NCBI GenBank assembly: GCA_965262425.1
Contig: OZ253536.1
Location: forward strand, 558,001-622,000
Origin: CAZOZZ01 sp965262425
GTDB lineage: Bacteria; Acidobacteriota; Terriglobia; 20CM-2-55-15
Length of the DNA stretch: 64,000 nt
Direction of reading: 5' to 3'
Positions 18,941-27,791 of the stretch are shown piece after piece; the first letter of the stretch is position 1, and each line of letters begins with the position of its first letter. The position numbers and the translations under genes are program-made. A model generated the notes under the pieces. That model was not told where the DNA came from. It ran no database searches and was given only the letters and a program-made list of their open reading frames with translations.

Positions 18941-18976
18941 AGAGCTCACCGTGAACTCCAGGATTCTATCACCGAT

Positions 18977-20455
18977 CACTCTTGTCCAAATTAGCTTTTA
19001 GGAATTGAGTAGGTTGAGCCCGGCCTCGTAAGATTGGTTTTTCCAACACGAGAAATCAATCCGTGGGGAGGGCCCAACCATGAAACGATTTTCCAGCATT
19101 TTCTCCCAGTTGTTGCAACTATTTCCGCGCCTGGAGTTTGAGAAGGCGGTTCAGGATCATCAGGCCCAGCGGCATGCGCGTGGATTCGCGAGCTGGAGCC
19201 AGTTCATCGCGATGTTGTTCTGCCAGTTGGGACGGGCCCATTCGCTGCGGGAGATCTGCGGCGGTCTGGCGAGCGTGGAAGGGAAACTGCGACATCTGGG
19301 GTTGGAGGAAGCGCCGAAACGATCGACGCTGTCCTACGCTAATCGACACCGGCCGTGGCAGCTTTATCAGACGGTGTTCGGGCAGTTGCTAGAGAAATGT
19401 CAGGGCGTGGCGGCCCAGCGTGGCGGGAAGAAGTTCCGGTTCAAGAACAAACTGATGAGCTTGGACTCGAGCGTCATCGACCTGTCGATGTCGCTGTTCG
19501 ACTGGGCGAAGTTTCGGCGGACCAAGGGGGCGATCAAGCTGCACCTGCTGCTGGATCACGATGGTTACCTGCCTTCGTTTGCCGTGATCACCGAGGGCAA
19601 GAGCAGCGACATCAAGGTGGCGCGGCAGATGCGATTCGAGCCGGGAACGGTATTGGCGATCGACCGCGGCTATATGGACTACGACTGGTTCGTGGAATTG
19701 ACGCGCCAGGGGGTGTACTTCGTGTCCCGGCTGAAACGCAACGCCGTAGTGGAAGTCATCGAAGATCGGCCGGTTCCGAAGAACCGGAACATCCTCAAAG
19801 ATCAAGTGGTGTTCTTTCCCCATCATGCCCAAGCCCGTGAGGAATATTTCTTCCGGCTCGTCGAGGTGTGGGTTCCGGAGAAGGAGCAATCGATCATCTT
19901 CCTGACCAACCACCTCGATTTCGGTGCAACCACGATTGCCGCCATCTATAAGGATCGTTGGTCGGTGGAGTTGTTTTTTAAGGCGCTGAAGCAGAATCTG
20001 AAGATCAAAACGTTCCTCGGGACCAGCCCCAATGCGGTGAAGACCCAGATCTGGACGGCCCTGATCGCGATGTTGCTGCTGAAATACCTCCAGTTGAGGT
20101 CCACCTTCGGATGGTCCTTGTCCAATCTGGTCGCCCTGCTCCGGCACCAGTTGTTCGTTTATCGTGATCTCAACGCCTGGCTCGACGTCCCGTTTGAAGG
20201 CCCGCCCGCGCTGGCCCAAATCCAAGCCCAGCAGTTGGCGCTGGAATGGAACCGGTAGTTTGGACAGCATCTCTTTCAGAATCGAGGTAACTCATCGCTT
20301 ACACGCGCACTCTTTTGGACAGCATCTGAAATCCGACACGGCCGTCGCCCATTGCTGGCAGGGGGGGCTGATTCTCACCAGCCCTTCAGGGGAGATCTAT
20401 CTCTATTGGAATCAACACCGACTGGCCGTGGTTGCCGCTAATTTGGACAGCAGTG
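18977..20455 (+). mobile_element. IS4-family insertion sequence, apparently intact
   Basis: The ends are 19-bp inverted repeats with two mismatches: CACTCTTGTCCAAATTAGC on the left and CACTGCTGTCCAAATTAGC on the right (reverse complement). A 9-bp direct repeat ATCACCGAT flanks it (18968-18976 and 20456-20464). The 1479-bp element holds one intact transposase. TTTGGACAGCA occurs three times in the right end (20259, 20314 and 20442). It splits the region upstream of the DUF5666 gene. Confidence 0.92.
19080..20258 (+). CDS. IS4-family transposase
   Basis: This uninterrupted 392-residue transposase has a DUF4372-like N-terminus (MKRFSSIFSQLLQLFPR). The DDE core shows D in LDSSVIDLSMSLFDW, D in AIDRGYMDYDW and the YREK-type signature YKDRWSVELFFKALKQ. 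The length fits the family. The start ATG follows a GGGGAGGG purine-rich site. Unlike the transposases at 5256 and 6475 it has no premature stop, and the element has clean ends and a target duplication, so it may still be mobile. Confidence 0.92.
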   Translation: MKRFSSIFSQLLQLFPRLEFEKAVQDHQAQRHARGFASWSQFIAMLFCQLGRAHSLREICGGLASVEGKLRHLGLEEAPKRSTLSYANRHRPWQLYQTVFGQLLEKCQGVAAQRGGKKFRFKNKLMSLDSSVIDLSMSLFDWAKFRRTKGAIKLHLLLDHDGYLPSFAVITEGKSSDIKVARQMRFEPGTVLAIDRGYMDYDWFVELTRQGVYFVSRLKRNAVVEVIEDRPVPKNRNILKDQVVFFPHHAQAREEYFFRLVEVWVPEKEQSIIFLTNHLDFGATTIAAIYKDRWSVELFFKALKQNLKIKTFLGTSPNAVKTQIWTALIAMLLLKYLQLRSTFGWSLSNLVALLRHQLFVYRDLNAWLDVPFEGPPALAQIQAQQLALEWNR

Positions 20456-20504
20456 ATCACCGATAGAGCCCTCGGAATCCAGCCTGTGCCGGCCCGACCT
20501 GCAC

Positions 20505-20640
20505 CTACCGGCCCCCGCGCATGAGGATCTTCGAATCCAGGAAGTCACGTCCCAGACTGTCCTCGACGCTGGCAGGCCGCCAGTGATACCAGCCATGGGG
20601 TTCCTCGATGTAGAGTTTTTCGACGTATTCCTTTACAGAA
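20505..20640 (-). pseudogene. Possible C-terminal remnant of an unidentified gene
   Basis: On the minus strand a short frame reads VKEYVEKLYIEEPHGWYHW, then RPASVEDSLGRDFLDSKILM and ends RGGR-stop. The composition looks protein-like (many charged and aromatic residues), but there is no start codon, and the frame runs upstream into the TonB-gene terminator. Before the IS4 insertion it would have ended about 85 bp upstream of the DUF5666 gene. I do not recognise the family. Confidence 0.25.
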
Positions 20641-20643
20641 AAA

Positions 20644-20672
20644 AGAAAGGGGAGGCGTCTGCCTCCCCTTAT
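20644..20672 (-). terminator. Rho-independent terminator of the TonB receptor gene
   Basis: AAGGGGAGGC and GCCTCCCCTT form a perfect 10-bp stem with a 4-nt loop. On the minus strand the stem is followed by TTTCTTTTTTCTG. It lies about 30 bp after the TonB receptor stop. Confidence 0.85.
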
Positions 20673-20698
20673 TCTTTACAAAATAACGCGACCCGGGA

Positions 20699-23600
20699 TC
20701 AGAACCTGAGCTTGATCGCGAACTGGATCTGACGGTTGTCCCGCGCCCGGCTGATCACTCCGAAGGTCGAAGAGTTCTGGATCCGGTTCGGGATTCTCCA
20801 CTGTGGATGGTTGGTCGCGTTGAAGAACTCCGCCCGGAACTGGAGCGCGTCGGCGGTCTCACCGATCGCGAAGTTCTTGTAGACGGCGAAGTCCAGCTGG
20901 TTAGTCGGCGGCCCACGGAGCGATCCGCGTCCCGCGTTGCCGAGCGTCCCAATCGTCGGGGTCGAGAACGCGCTGGTGTTGAACCACTCCGAGGGGTCGC
21001 CGCCACCGGCCTTGGAATCACCCAGCAGGTTCGGCCGGTCCTGGCCGGCTCCGGTACGGCTGTTGTCGCCCCCCAGCCCCGGTGTGAACGGCTGTCCGGA
21101 GGAGTAGGTGTAGATCGTGTTGAGCTGCCAGCCACGGGCCAGCGTGCCGGCGACTCCGTCCAAGCCCTCACCCAATGGCAGCAACCAGGTGCCGGCGAAG
21201 GTCAACCGATGCGTCCGGTCGAAGATCGACGGTCCGCGCTCCAGGAAGAGCCGGGTGTTGTCCATCGGGCTCGCACCGCCGCCGAGTCCGCTGCTGCCCG
21301 AGTTGTCGTCGATCGACTTCGACCACGTGTAGGCCTGGAGGAACGAGATGCCGTTGGCGAACCTCCGATCCAAGCTCTCCTGGAACGAGTGGTAGTTCGA
21401 ACTGGCACTGTCCTCGAGCCAACCGATGTTGCCGAACCGCGGATCAGGCCGGCGAGCTGCCGTCGGCGCCCACCCTGAGATGTCGGTTCCCTGGCCGAGG
21501 TCCGAGCCGGCGATCGCCTGGTTGACGTTACGTCTCCGGGTGAGCTTGTTCCCCTTGCTCCCCGCGTAGCCGATCTCCAGGACCGTGGAGTTGGTGAGCT
21601 CACGCTGGACGTTCAGGTTCCACTGCATCATGTAGCTCGTCCGCAGATTCGGGTTGACACCGCCGACCGTGAGGGACGTGGCGCCGACGACCAGGTCGTC
21701 CGGGAACGGGTCCTCGAGCGTCATCTCCGGTGTGCGGGTGTCGTCGTCGGCCCCAATCGTCTGTGTGACGACGTACGGGAACCCACGCTTGTAGCTATGG
21801 GTCTTGTTCCCCAGCACCGGGACGTAAAACACCCCGCCACCGGCGCGAACGACGGTCCGGCCGTTTCCCGCCACATCATAGGCGAAGCCGATCCGGGGAC
21901 CGAAGTTGTTGAAGTCCATCGCGTACCCGCCCCGTGACAGGCTACCGTCCGCGATCGCGAAACCGGGGAACGTGTCCACGATCGGCTGGATATCCGGCTG
22001 GAAGCCTGCGTCCCCGAGTTTAACGCTGACCTGACGATCCGGCTGGTAGGACGCCTTCCGGTCGTGCTTGTCGTAACCGGCCGTCTGCGTTTCCCAGCGC
22101 ATCCCGAGGTTCAGGGTCAGCCGGTCCGTGATGTCCCAGTCGTCCTGCATGTATAGCGAGAAGTGCGAGGACCGCTCGTAGTTGACGATGTCGCCCTGGT
22201 TCCGGATCGTGAGGTTGGGGAGGCCGAGCAGGGCGTCCCCAACGGAGCTGCCGGTGTAGCGGCCGTCGAAGCGAAAGTCTCCGGCCGGGAACACGACCAG
22301 GAAGAGGTTCATCGCCGTCCGGCGGAACTCGAACCCGAACTTCATCTGGTGGTTGCCCGTCGTGTACGAGACGTTGTTGGTGAAGCTCGTGTGGTTGTCC
22401 CACCGGATGTGCGGCGCGGCCGAGCCGGCCGCGCTGTTGTAGCCGGTCAATCGGACCAGAGGCGGGCCCTTGAGGTCGTCCCGGAACTCGGGTTCGTCGA
22501 CCACCAGAACACAGCAGATGCCCAGCTGTTTCTCGATCCCCTGGTCCCGCGCTTCGGCGATCAGACCGCCCTTGACCCGGGTGAAGCCCAACCGGAACTC
22601 GTTGACCACGTTGGGTGAGAAGATATGCGTGTGGTTGAGCGTCCCGGCCTGGGACAACGTATCCAGGAACGTGCCGTAGTTGGGAAGCGTCGCTCCCGAC
22701 CGAAACGGCTCCAGGCGATCCTGATCCCATATCGAATAGCGGACGAACAGGCTGTCGGAATCGCCCCAGTTCGTGTCGATCCGGGTCGTCCAGTTCTCCG
22801 TGTCGGACTTGAGGTTGTAGCCCCCATTGAAGTTGGCGGCCGCTCCCGGCACGTTTTCGGCCGGGTAGATGTCGACCATGTTCTTGCCGATCTGACTGAA
22901 CCGGCTGGCGGGAATGATATTACCCGGGAACGGGTTGCCGGTCGTCGGATCCATGAGCGGCGTCGGCAGCATGGCCGAGAAGTCGCCGGTGCGGAACGCG
23001 GTCTCGGGCACCTTCCCCGTCGCGCTCTGCGCCTGGCGAACCGACGTGGCGTCGAAGGAGAAGAAGAAGAAGGCTTTGTCCCTGAGGATCGGTCCGCCGA
23101 TCGTGCCGCCGTACTGGTTCCGGCGGAACGGCCGCTTCGGGGTGTCGCTCGGGTTGAAGTAGTTCCGGGCGTCGAAGATGTCGTTCCGGACGAACTCAAA
23201 CGCCGATCCGTGGTACTGGTTCGTGCCCCCCTTCGTCGTGACGTTGATCACGCCGCCGGCGGCCCGCCCGAATTCGGCGCTGAAGCTGCTGGTCTGGACC
23301 TTGAACTCCTGGACGGAGTCGATCCCCGGGACGATGATCAACTGGGCGTTGGCGATGTCGTTGTTGTCGACACCGTCGAGCAGGAAGTTGTTGAACTCCT
23401 CCCGAGCGCCATTGGCGTGCATCGAGCCCTGCTGCCCTTCGAGGTTGCTGCCCTCGACGACGGGCTGGACTCCGGGCACCAGCACGGCCAGCTGCAGGAA
23501 ATCGCGACCGTTAAGTGGCAGTTCCGTGACGCGTTGAGTGTCGATCACCTGCCCCAGCGAGGAGGTGTCGGTCTCGATGAGCGGCGCGTCCGCGGTGACC

Positions 23601-23950
23601 TCGATCGATTCGGTGATCTGGCCCACCTGGAGTTCGAAGTCAATGCGGGCGTTACGGTCGACCTGCACATTGACCCCGTTCCGGATCTCCGTCCGGAAGC
23701 CCGGGAAGAATGTCTGCACCGAATACGCGCCCGGCGGCAGGACCGGGAAGTTGTATCTACCCGTCTCGTTGCTCAGGAACGTCCGGACCAGGCCGGTGGC
23801 ATCATTCGTGACGGTGACCTCGACGCCCGGAAGCACGGCCCCCGACGCGTCGCTGATCCGCCCTTCGATCGATCCGGTGATGCGCTGGCCAAACGTTGTC
23901 AGCGGTACTAACAACAGCAAGGCAAAGATCGCTGCGTTTCGAATCCTCAT
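20699..23950 (-). CDS. TonB-dependent receptor, Oar-like, with N-terminal carboxypeptidase-regulatory domain
   Basis: The protein has 1083 residues from ATG 23950, which has AGGAG 9 bases upstream. It starts with a signal peptide (MRIRNAAIFALLLLVPLTTFG) and a CarboxypepD_reg beta-sandwich (GSIEGRISDASGAVLPGVEV, residues ~25-110). A plug domain follows with the phylum-typical TELPLNGRDFLQL and NNFLLDGVDNNDIANAQ, then a large beta-barrel ending in aromatic Phe (FAIKLRF). The family imports large or chelated nutrients across the outer membrane using TonB energy; the ligand is not predictable here. It has its own promoter and a strong terminator, and lies downstream of the CRTAC1/TPR/cytochrome gene run on the same strand. 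Longer in-frame starts exist but lack a ribosome site. Confidence 0.93.
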   Translation of the reverse strand: MRIRNAAIFALLLLVPLTTFGQRITGSIEGRISDASGAVLPGVEVTVTNDATGLVRTFLSNETGRYNFPVLPPGAYSVQTFFPGFRTEIRNGVNVQVDRNARIDFELQVGQITESIEVTADAPLIETDTSSLGQVIDTQRVTELPLNGRDFLQLAVLVPGVQPVVEGSNLEGQQGSMHANGAREEFNNFLLDGVDNNDIANAQLIIVPGIDSVQEFKVQTSSFSAEFGRAAGGVINVTTKGGTNQYHGSAFEFVRNDIFDARNYFNPSDTPKRPFRRNQYGGTIGGPILRDKAFFFFSFDATSVRQAQSATGKVPETAFRTGDFSAMLPTPLMDPTTGNPFPGNIIPASRFSQIGKNMVDIYPAENVPGAAANFNGGYNLKSDTENWTTRIDTNWGDSDSLFVRYSIWDQDRLEPFRSGATLPNYGTFLDTLSQAGTLNHTHIFSPNVVNEFRLGFTRVKGGLIAEARDQGIEKQLGICCVLVVDEPEFRDDLKGPPLVRLTGYNSAAGSAAPHIRWDNHTSFTNNVSYTTGNHQMKFGFEFRRTAMNLFLVVFPAGDFRFDGRYTGSSVGDALLGLPNLTIRNQGDIVNYERSSHFSLYMQDDWDITDRLTLNLGMRWETQTAGYDKHDRKASYQPDRQVSVKLGDAGFQPDIQPIVDTFPGFAIADGSLSRGGYAMDFNNFGPRIGFAYDVAGNGRTVVRAGGGVFYVPVLGNKTHSYKRGFPYVVTQTIGADDDTRTPEMTLEDPFPDDLVVGATSLTVGGVNPNLRTSYMMQWNLNVQRELTNSTVLEIGYAGSKGNKLTRRRNVNQAIAGSDLGQGTDISGWAPTAARRPDPRFGNIGWLEDSASSNYHSFQESLDRRFANGISFLQAYTWSKSIDDNSGSSGLGGGASPMDNTRLFLERGPSIFDRTHRLTFAGTWLLPLGEGLDGVAGTLARGWQLNTIYTYSSGQPFTPGLGGDNSRTGAGQDRPNLLGDSKAGGGDPSEWFNTSAFSTPTIGTLGNAGRGSLRGPPTNQLDFAVYKNFAIGETADALQFRAEFFNATNHPQWRIPNRIQNSSTFGVISRARDNRQIQFAIKLRF

Positions 23951-24265
23951 CTTTTTCTCCTCTTTCATCCCCATGTTAAGGTCCCTCGATGGAAAGCGTG
24001 ACTTACAGGCTGTTATAAACCTCACGGTCACAGCGTAGAGAGGGTGGGCTCGGAAGTCCAACGTTGTACTCCCCCCTATGGTCAGACACTTATCTCCAAA
24101 ATGGTTCCTGTGGACAGTTCAAACTTTGGATGGAAGATACACCCGATCTCGGGGGTAGTCAACTATAAGAGAGCGAGATACGTCAGACTGGCTAGGTCGT
24201 AGTAGATCAAAAGTAATAGGGCCGGTTCTTTGGCTCCGCCGATTTGGGAGCATCACCGGAAATCG
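23951..24265. other. Leader and promoter region between the CRTAC1 gene and the TonB receptor gene
   Basis: No gene is seen. The stretch holds a candidate promoter (24134-24162, minus strand) and a long leader of about 175 nt for the TonB receptor. The 10-mer AACGTTGTAC at 24060-24069 is shared with the operator-like repeat of cassette copy 2. Confidence 0.5.
24134..24162 (-). promoter_or_regulatory. Candidate sigma70 promoter of the TonB receptor gene
   Basis: On the minus strand TTGACT (24157-24162), a 17-bp spacer and TATCTT (24134-24139). The spacer contains the palindrome CCCGAGATCGGG, which could bind a regulator. Confidence 0.45.
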
Positions 24266-25963
24266 CTACTCTTCGGATGGCTCCCGCACCTTGAGAAATC
24301 CGTTGATCTCGACGCTGCCCAGCCTGCTGACGCGGCCGGAGGGCCAGTGGATTTCGACCTCTTCGACACGTTTGGCGTCGCCGAGCCCGAAATGGAGCCG
24401 CAGGTCACTCTGGGAGACGTAGGCGCCGCCGGAACGCACTCTGTTCCAGAATGTCCCCGTTTCGGTGACGACTCTCACGCTGGCCCCGATGCCGGATCGA
24501 TTACTGGCTCGCCCTTCCAACTCCAGCATGATCCAGTTGCCCGCCGGTTCGGACCGGTTCAACAGAAGTATCGCGGGGCCGTCGATCTGGCTCACGAGCA
24601 CGTCGAGGTCGCCGTCATTGTCGATGTCTCCGGCAACGATCGCTCTCCCTGTCAGAGGCGCGAGACCCGGAAAAGCAGATCGTTCTGTTTCGACGAACCG
24701 ATTTTCGACGTTTCTGAACAACTGGAGTGGCTGTCGGTAGGCAGTCCCAACGGGGTGATCGTCCACCTGCGGGTAGATGTGACCGTTCGCGACGAGGACA
24801 TCCCTCCGGCCATCGTTGTCGAAGTCTTCGGCCAGGATACCCCACCCGAGCATCGCAATGGAGGGTTGGGCCAACCGAACGCGCGACGATTGATCGCTGA
24901 ACAGCAGGTTCCCGTCGTTCCGGTAGACCGTATTGTAATCGTCCGAGAAATGCGTGACGAACAGGTCCGACCTCCCGTCGTTATCGTAGTCGGTCACTGC
25001 CACACCCATACCCGCCTGAGACCTGCCGTCTTCGCTGTATGCCACTCCGGCTTCCAGCCCGACGTCGCGGAAACGACCGTCGCCCAGGTTCTCGAACAGG
25101 TTGTTCGGTGCCGAATCGTTGGCGAGGAAGAGGTCCGGCCATCCGTCGTCGTTGAAGTCCTCGAATACTGCCGTGAACGTGTAGAGCACCTCGGCGTCTT
25201 CCAGGCCTGCTTCCACCGTCACGTTTGTGAAAGTACCATCCCTGTTGTTCCGGTACAGGACGTTCCGCGCCCCCGGTATACCGGCCGGTCCGCAGAACAC
25301 CGGGATACCCTTGTATCCGCAGGTTTCATCGTTTTCGGACGCTCTGGCCGGATCAAACTCCAGGTAGTTGGCCACGTATAGATCCACCCATCCATCGCGA
25401 TCGTAATCACCGAATGTGGCGCCTGTGCCGTAACCGGTATCGCCCACACCGGCATCCCCGGTCACGTCCGAAAACGTTCCGTCGCCGCTGTTGCGGTATA
25501 GAACGTTCGATCCGTAGTTGGTGATGTAGATGTCGACCCAACCGTCGTTGTCGTAGTCGGCCGTCGCCACACCGATTCCCCAACCCGGGTCGCCGACGCC
25601 GGCTTCCTCGGTCACGTCCGTGAACGTCCGGTCACCATTGTTGCGATAGAGTGCGTTTCGGGGGGTGTTGCCGCCGCCGGGAGAGTCCAGGTGCTCCCGC
25701 GTCGATCCATTGATCAGGTAGACATCGACGAAGCCGTCGCGGTCGTAGTCCACGAATGCCGCCCCGCTGCCGTTGACGTCCGTGATGAACTCCTTTTCGG
25801 GTGTGCCGAACGTGTGGGTAAATCGTATTCCCGATTCGGAGGTGACGTCTTCAAAGAGCATCGCGGCCGGATCCTGGAATGCCGCGCCCATCGTTGCCGC
25901 CAACAGGAAAGTTGCCAGTGGTCGCATGGCTGGTCTGGAGGTCTTTCTATCATCTCGTTTCAT
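24266..25963 (-). CDS. CRTAC1-type FG-GAP repeat protein with ASPIC/UnbV domain
   Basis: This 565-residue protein has an N-terminal signal region (MRPLATFLLAATMGAAFQ). Seven FG-GAP/calcium-loop repeats follow (DYDRDGFVDVYLIN, DYDNDGWVDIYITNY, DFNDDGWPDLFLAND and so on), then a C-terminal ASPIC/UnbV domain (SNRSGIGASVRVVTETG, DLRLHFGLGDAKRVEEVEI, WPSGRV). These proteins fold as calcium-binding beta-propellers and are secreted or periplasmic. Their biochemical role in bacteria is unknown. The start overlaps the stop of the upstream TPR gene by 4 bp (ATGA), indicating translational coupling. Confidence 0.9.
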   Translation of the reverse strand: MKRDDRKTSRPAMRPLATFLLAATMGAAFQDPAAMLFEDVTSESGIRFTHTFGTPEKEFITDVNGSGAAFVDYDRDGFVDVYLINGSTREHLDSPGGGNTPRNALYRNNGDRTFTDVTEEAGVGDPGWGIGVATADYDNDGWVDIYITNYGSNVLYRNSGDGTFSDVTGDAGVGDTGYGTGATFGDYDRDGWVDLYVANYLEFDPARASENDETCGYKGIPVFCGPAGIPGARNVLYRNNRDGTFTNVTVEAGLEDAEVLYTFTAVFEDFNDDGWPDLFLANDSAPNNLFENLGDGRFRDVGLEAGVAYSEDGRSQAGMGVAVTDYDNDGRSDLFVTHFSDDYNTVYRNDGNLLFSDQSSRVRLAQPSIAMLGWGILAEDFDNDGRRDVLVANGHIYPQVDDHPVGTAYRQPLQLFRNVENRFVETERSAFPGLAPLTGRAIVAGDIDNDGDLDVLVSQIDGPAILLLNRSEPAGNWIMLELEGRASNRSGIGASVRVVTETGTFWNRVRSGGAYVSQSDLRLHFGLGDAKRVEEVEIHWPSGRVSRLGSVEINGFLKVREPSEE

Positions 25964-27189
25964 CTGAACGGAGGTCGGTTCATGGCCCGGCCTTCTGCTT
26001 CGCGAATCTGCCTGTCCAGCTGTCGGAACCGCTCCAGCGCCTTGTCGGCTTCGGTCGCATTACCCACATGCCGGTAGGCCCTGGCGATCAGGTACAGGGC
26101 CCGGTGCCGCTGGGAATCGTCTTCGGGCAGATCCACGAGGATCGAGATCACTTCCTCATGTCGATCCAAACGTCCGAGCGCCACGGCCTTTTCGATTCGC
26201 GTCGCCACATTGTCCGGATCGAGTGCCAGTGCCCGGTCGAACCACGCGATCGCTTCGTCGTCATCGCCTGTTTCGAGCGTCAAAGTGCCGAGCGCCAGAA
26301 GCGCTTCACTCGACCGGGGATCCAACAGCAAGGCCGTTTCCAACTCCTCGAACGCCTCCGCGTGCTTCCCGATGCCGCGGGCGGCGTACCCCCGCCACAG
26401 GTGTCCGTCCACACTTTTCGGCGAGGCGGCCACCATCGCCGAAAAAGTGTCGTGCGCCTCGACAAGTCGATCCAGACCGAACCACGCCTGTCCCAGCCTG
26501 AGAAGCATTTCAGGAGACCGCGCGTCTTCCGGAACCGAAGAAAGTAATTCGGCGCTTGGTACGAACGCTCCGTGTTGGTTGAGCAACGTTGAGAGCTCGA
26601 GAAAACCCGAGAACCCCGGAGGTGGTGATTCGCGAAAACGTTCGAGGTAGGGGCCGGCACGCTCGTGTTCGGCCAGTTCGATCCACGCCCGGGCCAGCGA
26701 GTAGGAAATCAGGAACTGCTCGCCCATGCTTTCTTCCGCACGTTCGAGCCGATCAATCGCCTCGCGGAACCGCCGTAACTGGATCGACACCATGCCCGCG
26801 TTCAATGACGCCTGTCCGTTGTCCGGATCGCCTTCGAGCGCCCGTGTCAGCGCAACCTCGGCGCCATCCAGATTGCCGGAGCGCCGGAGCAGATTTCCAA
26901 GGTTGTTCCAGGCGTCGGTAAAATCGGGCTGGATCGACACCGCCTCGCGGTAGGCCGCGATGGCGCCAGGTGTCTGGTCGAGACCGGTCCTGCTGATTCC
27001 CAGAAGGTACCAGGCCACCGCATCGACGGGATTTGCGGCGACGATTCGTTCCGCGGTCCGTTCCGCGGCCTCCATGTTGCCTTGATTGATGTATTGGCGA
27101 ACCTCGACGAGCGATTGTCCGGCAGCCGGCACGACAAGCGCGGCAAAGGCAATCAGGGCCAGGAAGAATCGAATCGAGTAGGATGCCAT
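25960..27189 (-). CDS. Secreted TPR protein
   Basis: The protein has 409 residues with a signal peptide (SIRFFLALIAFAALVVPAAGQ), then about ten tetratricopeptide repeats through the whole length (NPVDAVAWYLLGISRTG, DFTDAWNNLGNLLRRSGNL, DPDNGQASLNAGMVSIQL, DPRSSEALLALGTLTLETGD). GGAGG lies 10 bases upstream of ATG 27189. It overlaps the following CRTAC1 gene by 4 bp. TPRs form a protein-binding superhelix, so a scaffold role for its CRTAC1 partner is plausible. A degenerate insertion sequence lies directly upstream and may have split it from the operon at 27792-35790. Confidence 0.88.
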   Translation of the reverse strand: MASYSIRFFLALIAFAALVVPAAGQSLVEVRQYINQGNMEAAERTAERIVAANPVDAVAWYLLGISRTGLDQTPGAIAAYREAVSIQPDFTDAWNNLGNLLRRSGNLDGAEVALTRALEGDPDNGQASLNAGMVSIQLRRFREAIDRLERAEESMGEQFLISYSLARAWIELAEHERAGPYLERFRESPPPGFSGFLELSTLLNQHGAFVPSAELLSSVPEDARSPEMLLRLGQAWFGLDRLVEAHDTFSAMVAASPKSVDGHLWRGYAARGIGKHAEAFEELETALLLDPRSSEALLALGTLTLETGDDDEAIAWFDRALALDPDNVATRIEKAVALGRLDRHEEVISILVDLPEDDSQRHRALYLIARAYRHVGNATEADKALERFRQLDRQIREAEGRAMNRPPFR

Positions 27190-27268
27190 CTGTCTGGTGC
27201 CTCCGGTTCGCCTCGACCTGGAACGGAGTGCCGCGGGATCGAGGCGGACGCCTCCATACTATATCGCA

Positions 27269-27768
27269 AGGTGTGCCTAGTGGTCCCCGCCAGATATATC
27301 GATACTAGCTCCGAAGGAGGTTGCGAGCGGACTGATGGCACAAACATCAGAAAGTCGTCAACTGGTTGAAGCGCAACACGCGCTTTCATGTGCACTTCAC
27401 ACCGACCAGTGCATCCTGGCTGAACATGGTCGAACGCTTCTTCCGGGATCTTTCCGAACAACGGCTTCGGCGCGGGGTTTTCCAGGTGTGCCTAGTGGTC
27501 CCCGCCAGATATATCGATACTAGCTCCGAAGGAGGTTGCGAGCGGACTGATGGGTGAGATCCACCGTGTGGTGAGAGTGAGCTTTCGACAGGGTTTAGCG
27601 TTCGTGAGGGGCAACCTCCATCGGCCCTACGGGTTCGGGCGGAACGGCACCGTCTTTGGCGTCGCTCCTCCTCACAATGTCGAAGCATTGCCTCGTCGTC
27701 GCTCCCCCAAATCCGGTACCGTTGCACTACGAAATCTAGTACCGCTATATCTGGCGGGGACCACTAGG
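27269..27768. mobile_element. Degenerate IS with a 70-bp direct repeat and an IS630-like transposase fragment
   Basis: A 70-bp sequence is present twice in direct orientation (27269-27338 and 27484-27553). CCTAGTGGTCCCCGCCAGAT lies inside each copy, and a 23-bp inverse copy occurs at 27746-27768, like IS termini. Between the direct copies one frame reads HVHFTPTSASWLNMVERFF, the C-terminal E-region of an IS630-family transposase, ending in LRRGVF at the second copy. The remaining 190 bp to the inverted end have no coding content I can identify. It looks like an internally deleted element with a duplicated terminus. The gap 27190-27791 holds nothing else. Confidence 0.65.
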
Positions 27769-27791
27769 AAGTCGGCCGCAAACTGCTCGAC

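Noticed and set aside
18979..18979. GTG start giving a longer DUF5666 protein
   Set aside because: The codon lies inside the IS4 terminal repeat (element starts at 18977) and has no ribosome site; ATG 18940 is within native DNA.
22625..23911. Open frame of 428 codons on the plus strand
   Set aside because: It is antisense to the TonB receptor, with no domain or ribosome site.
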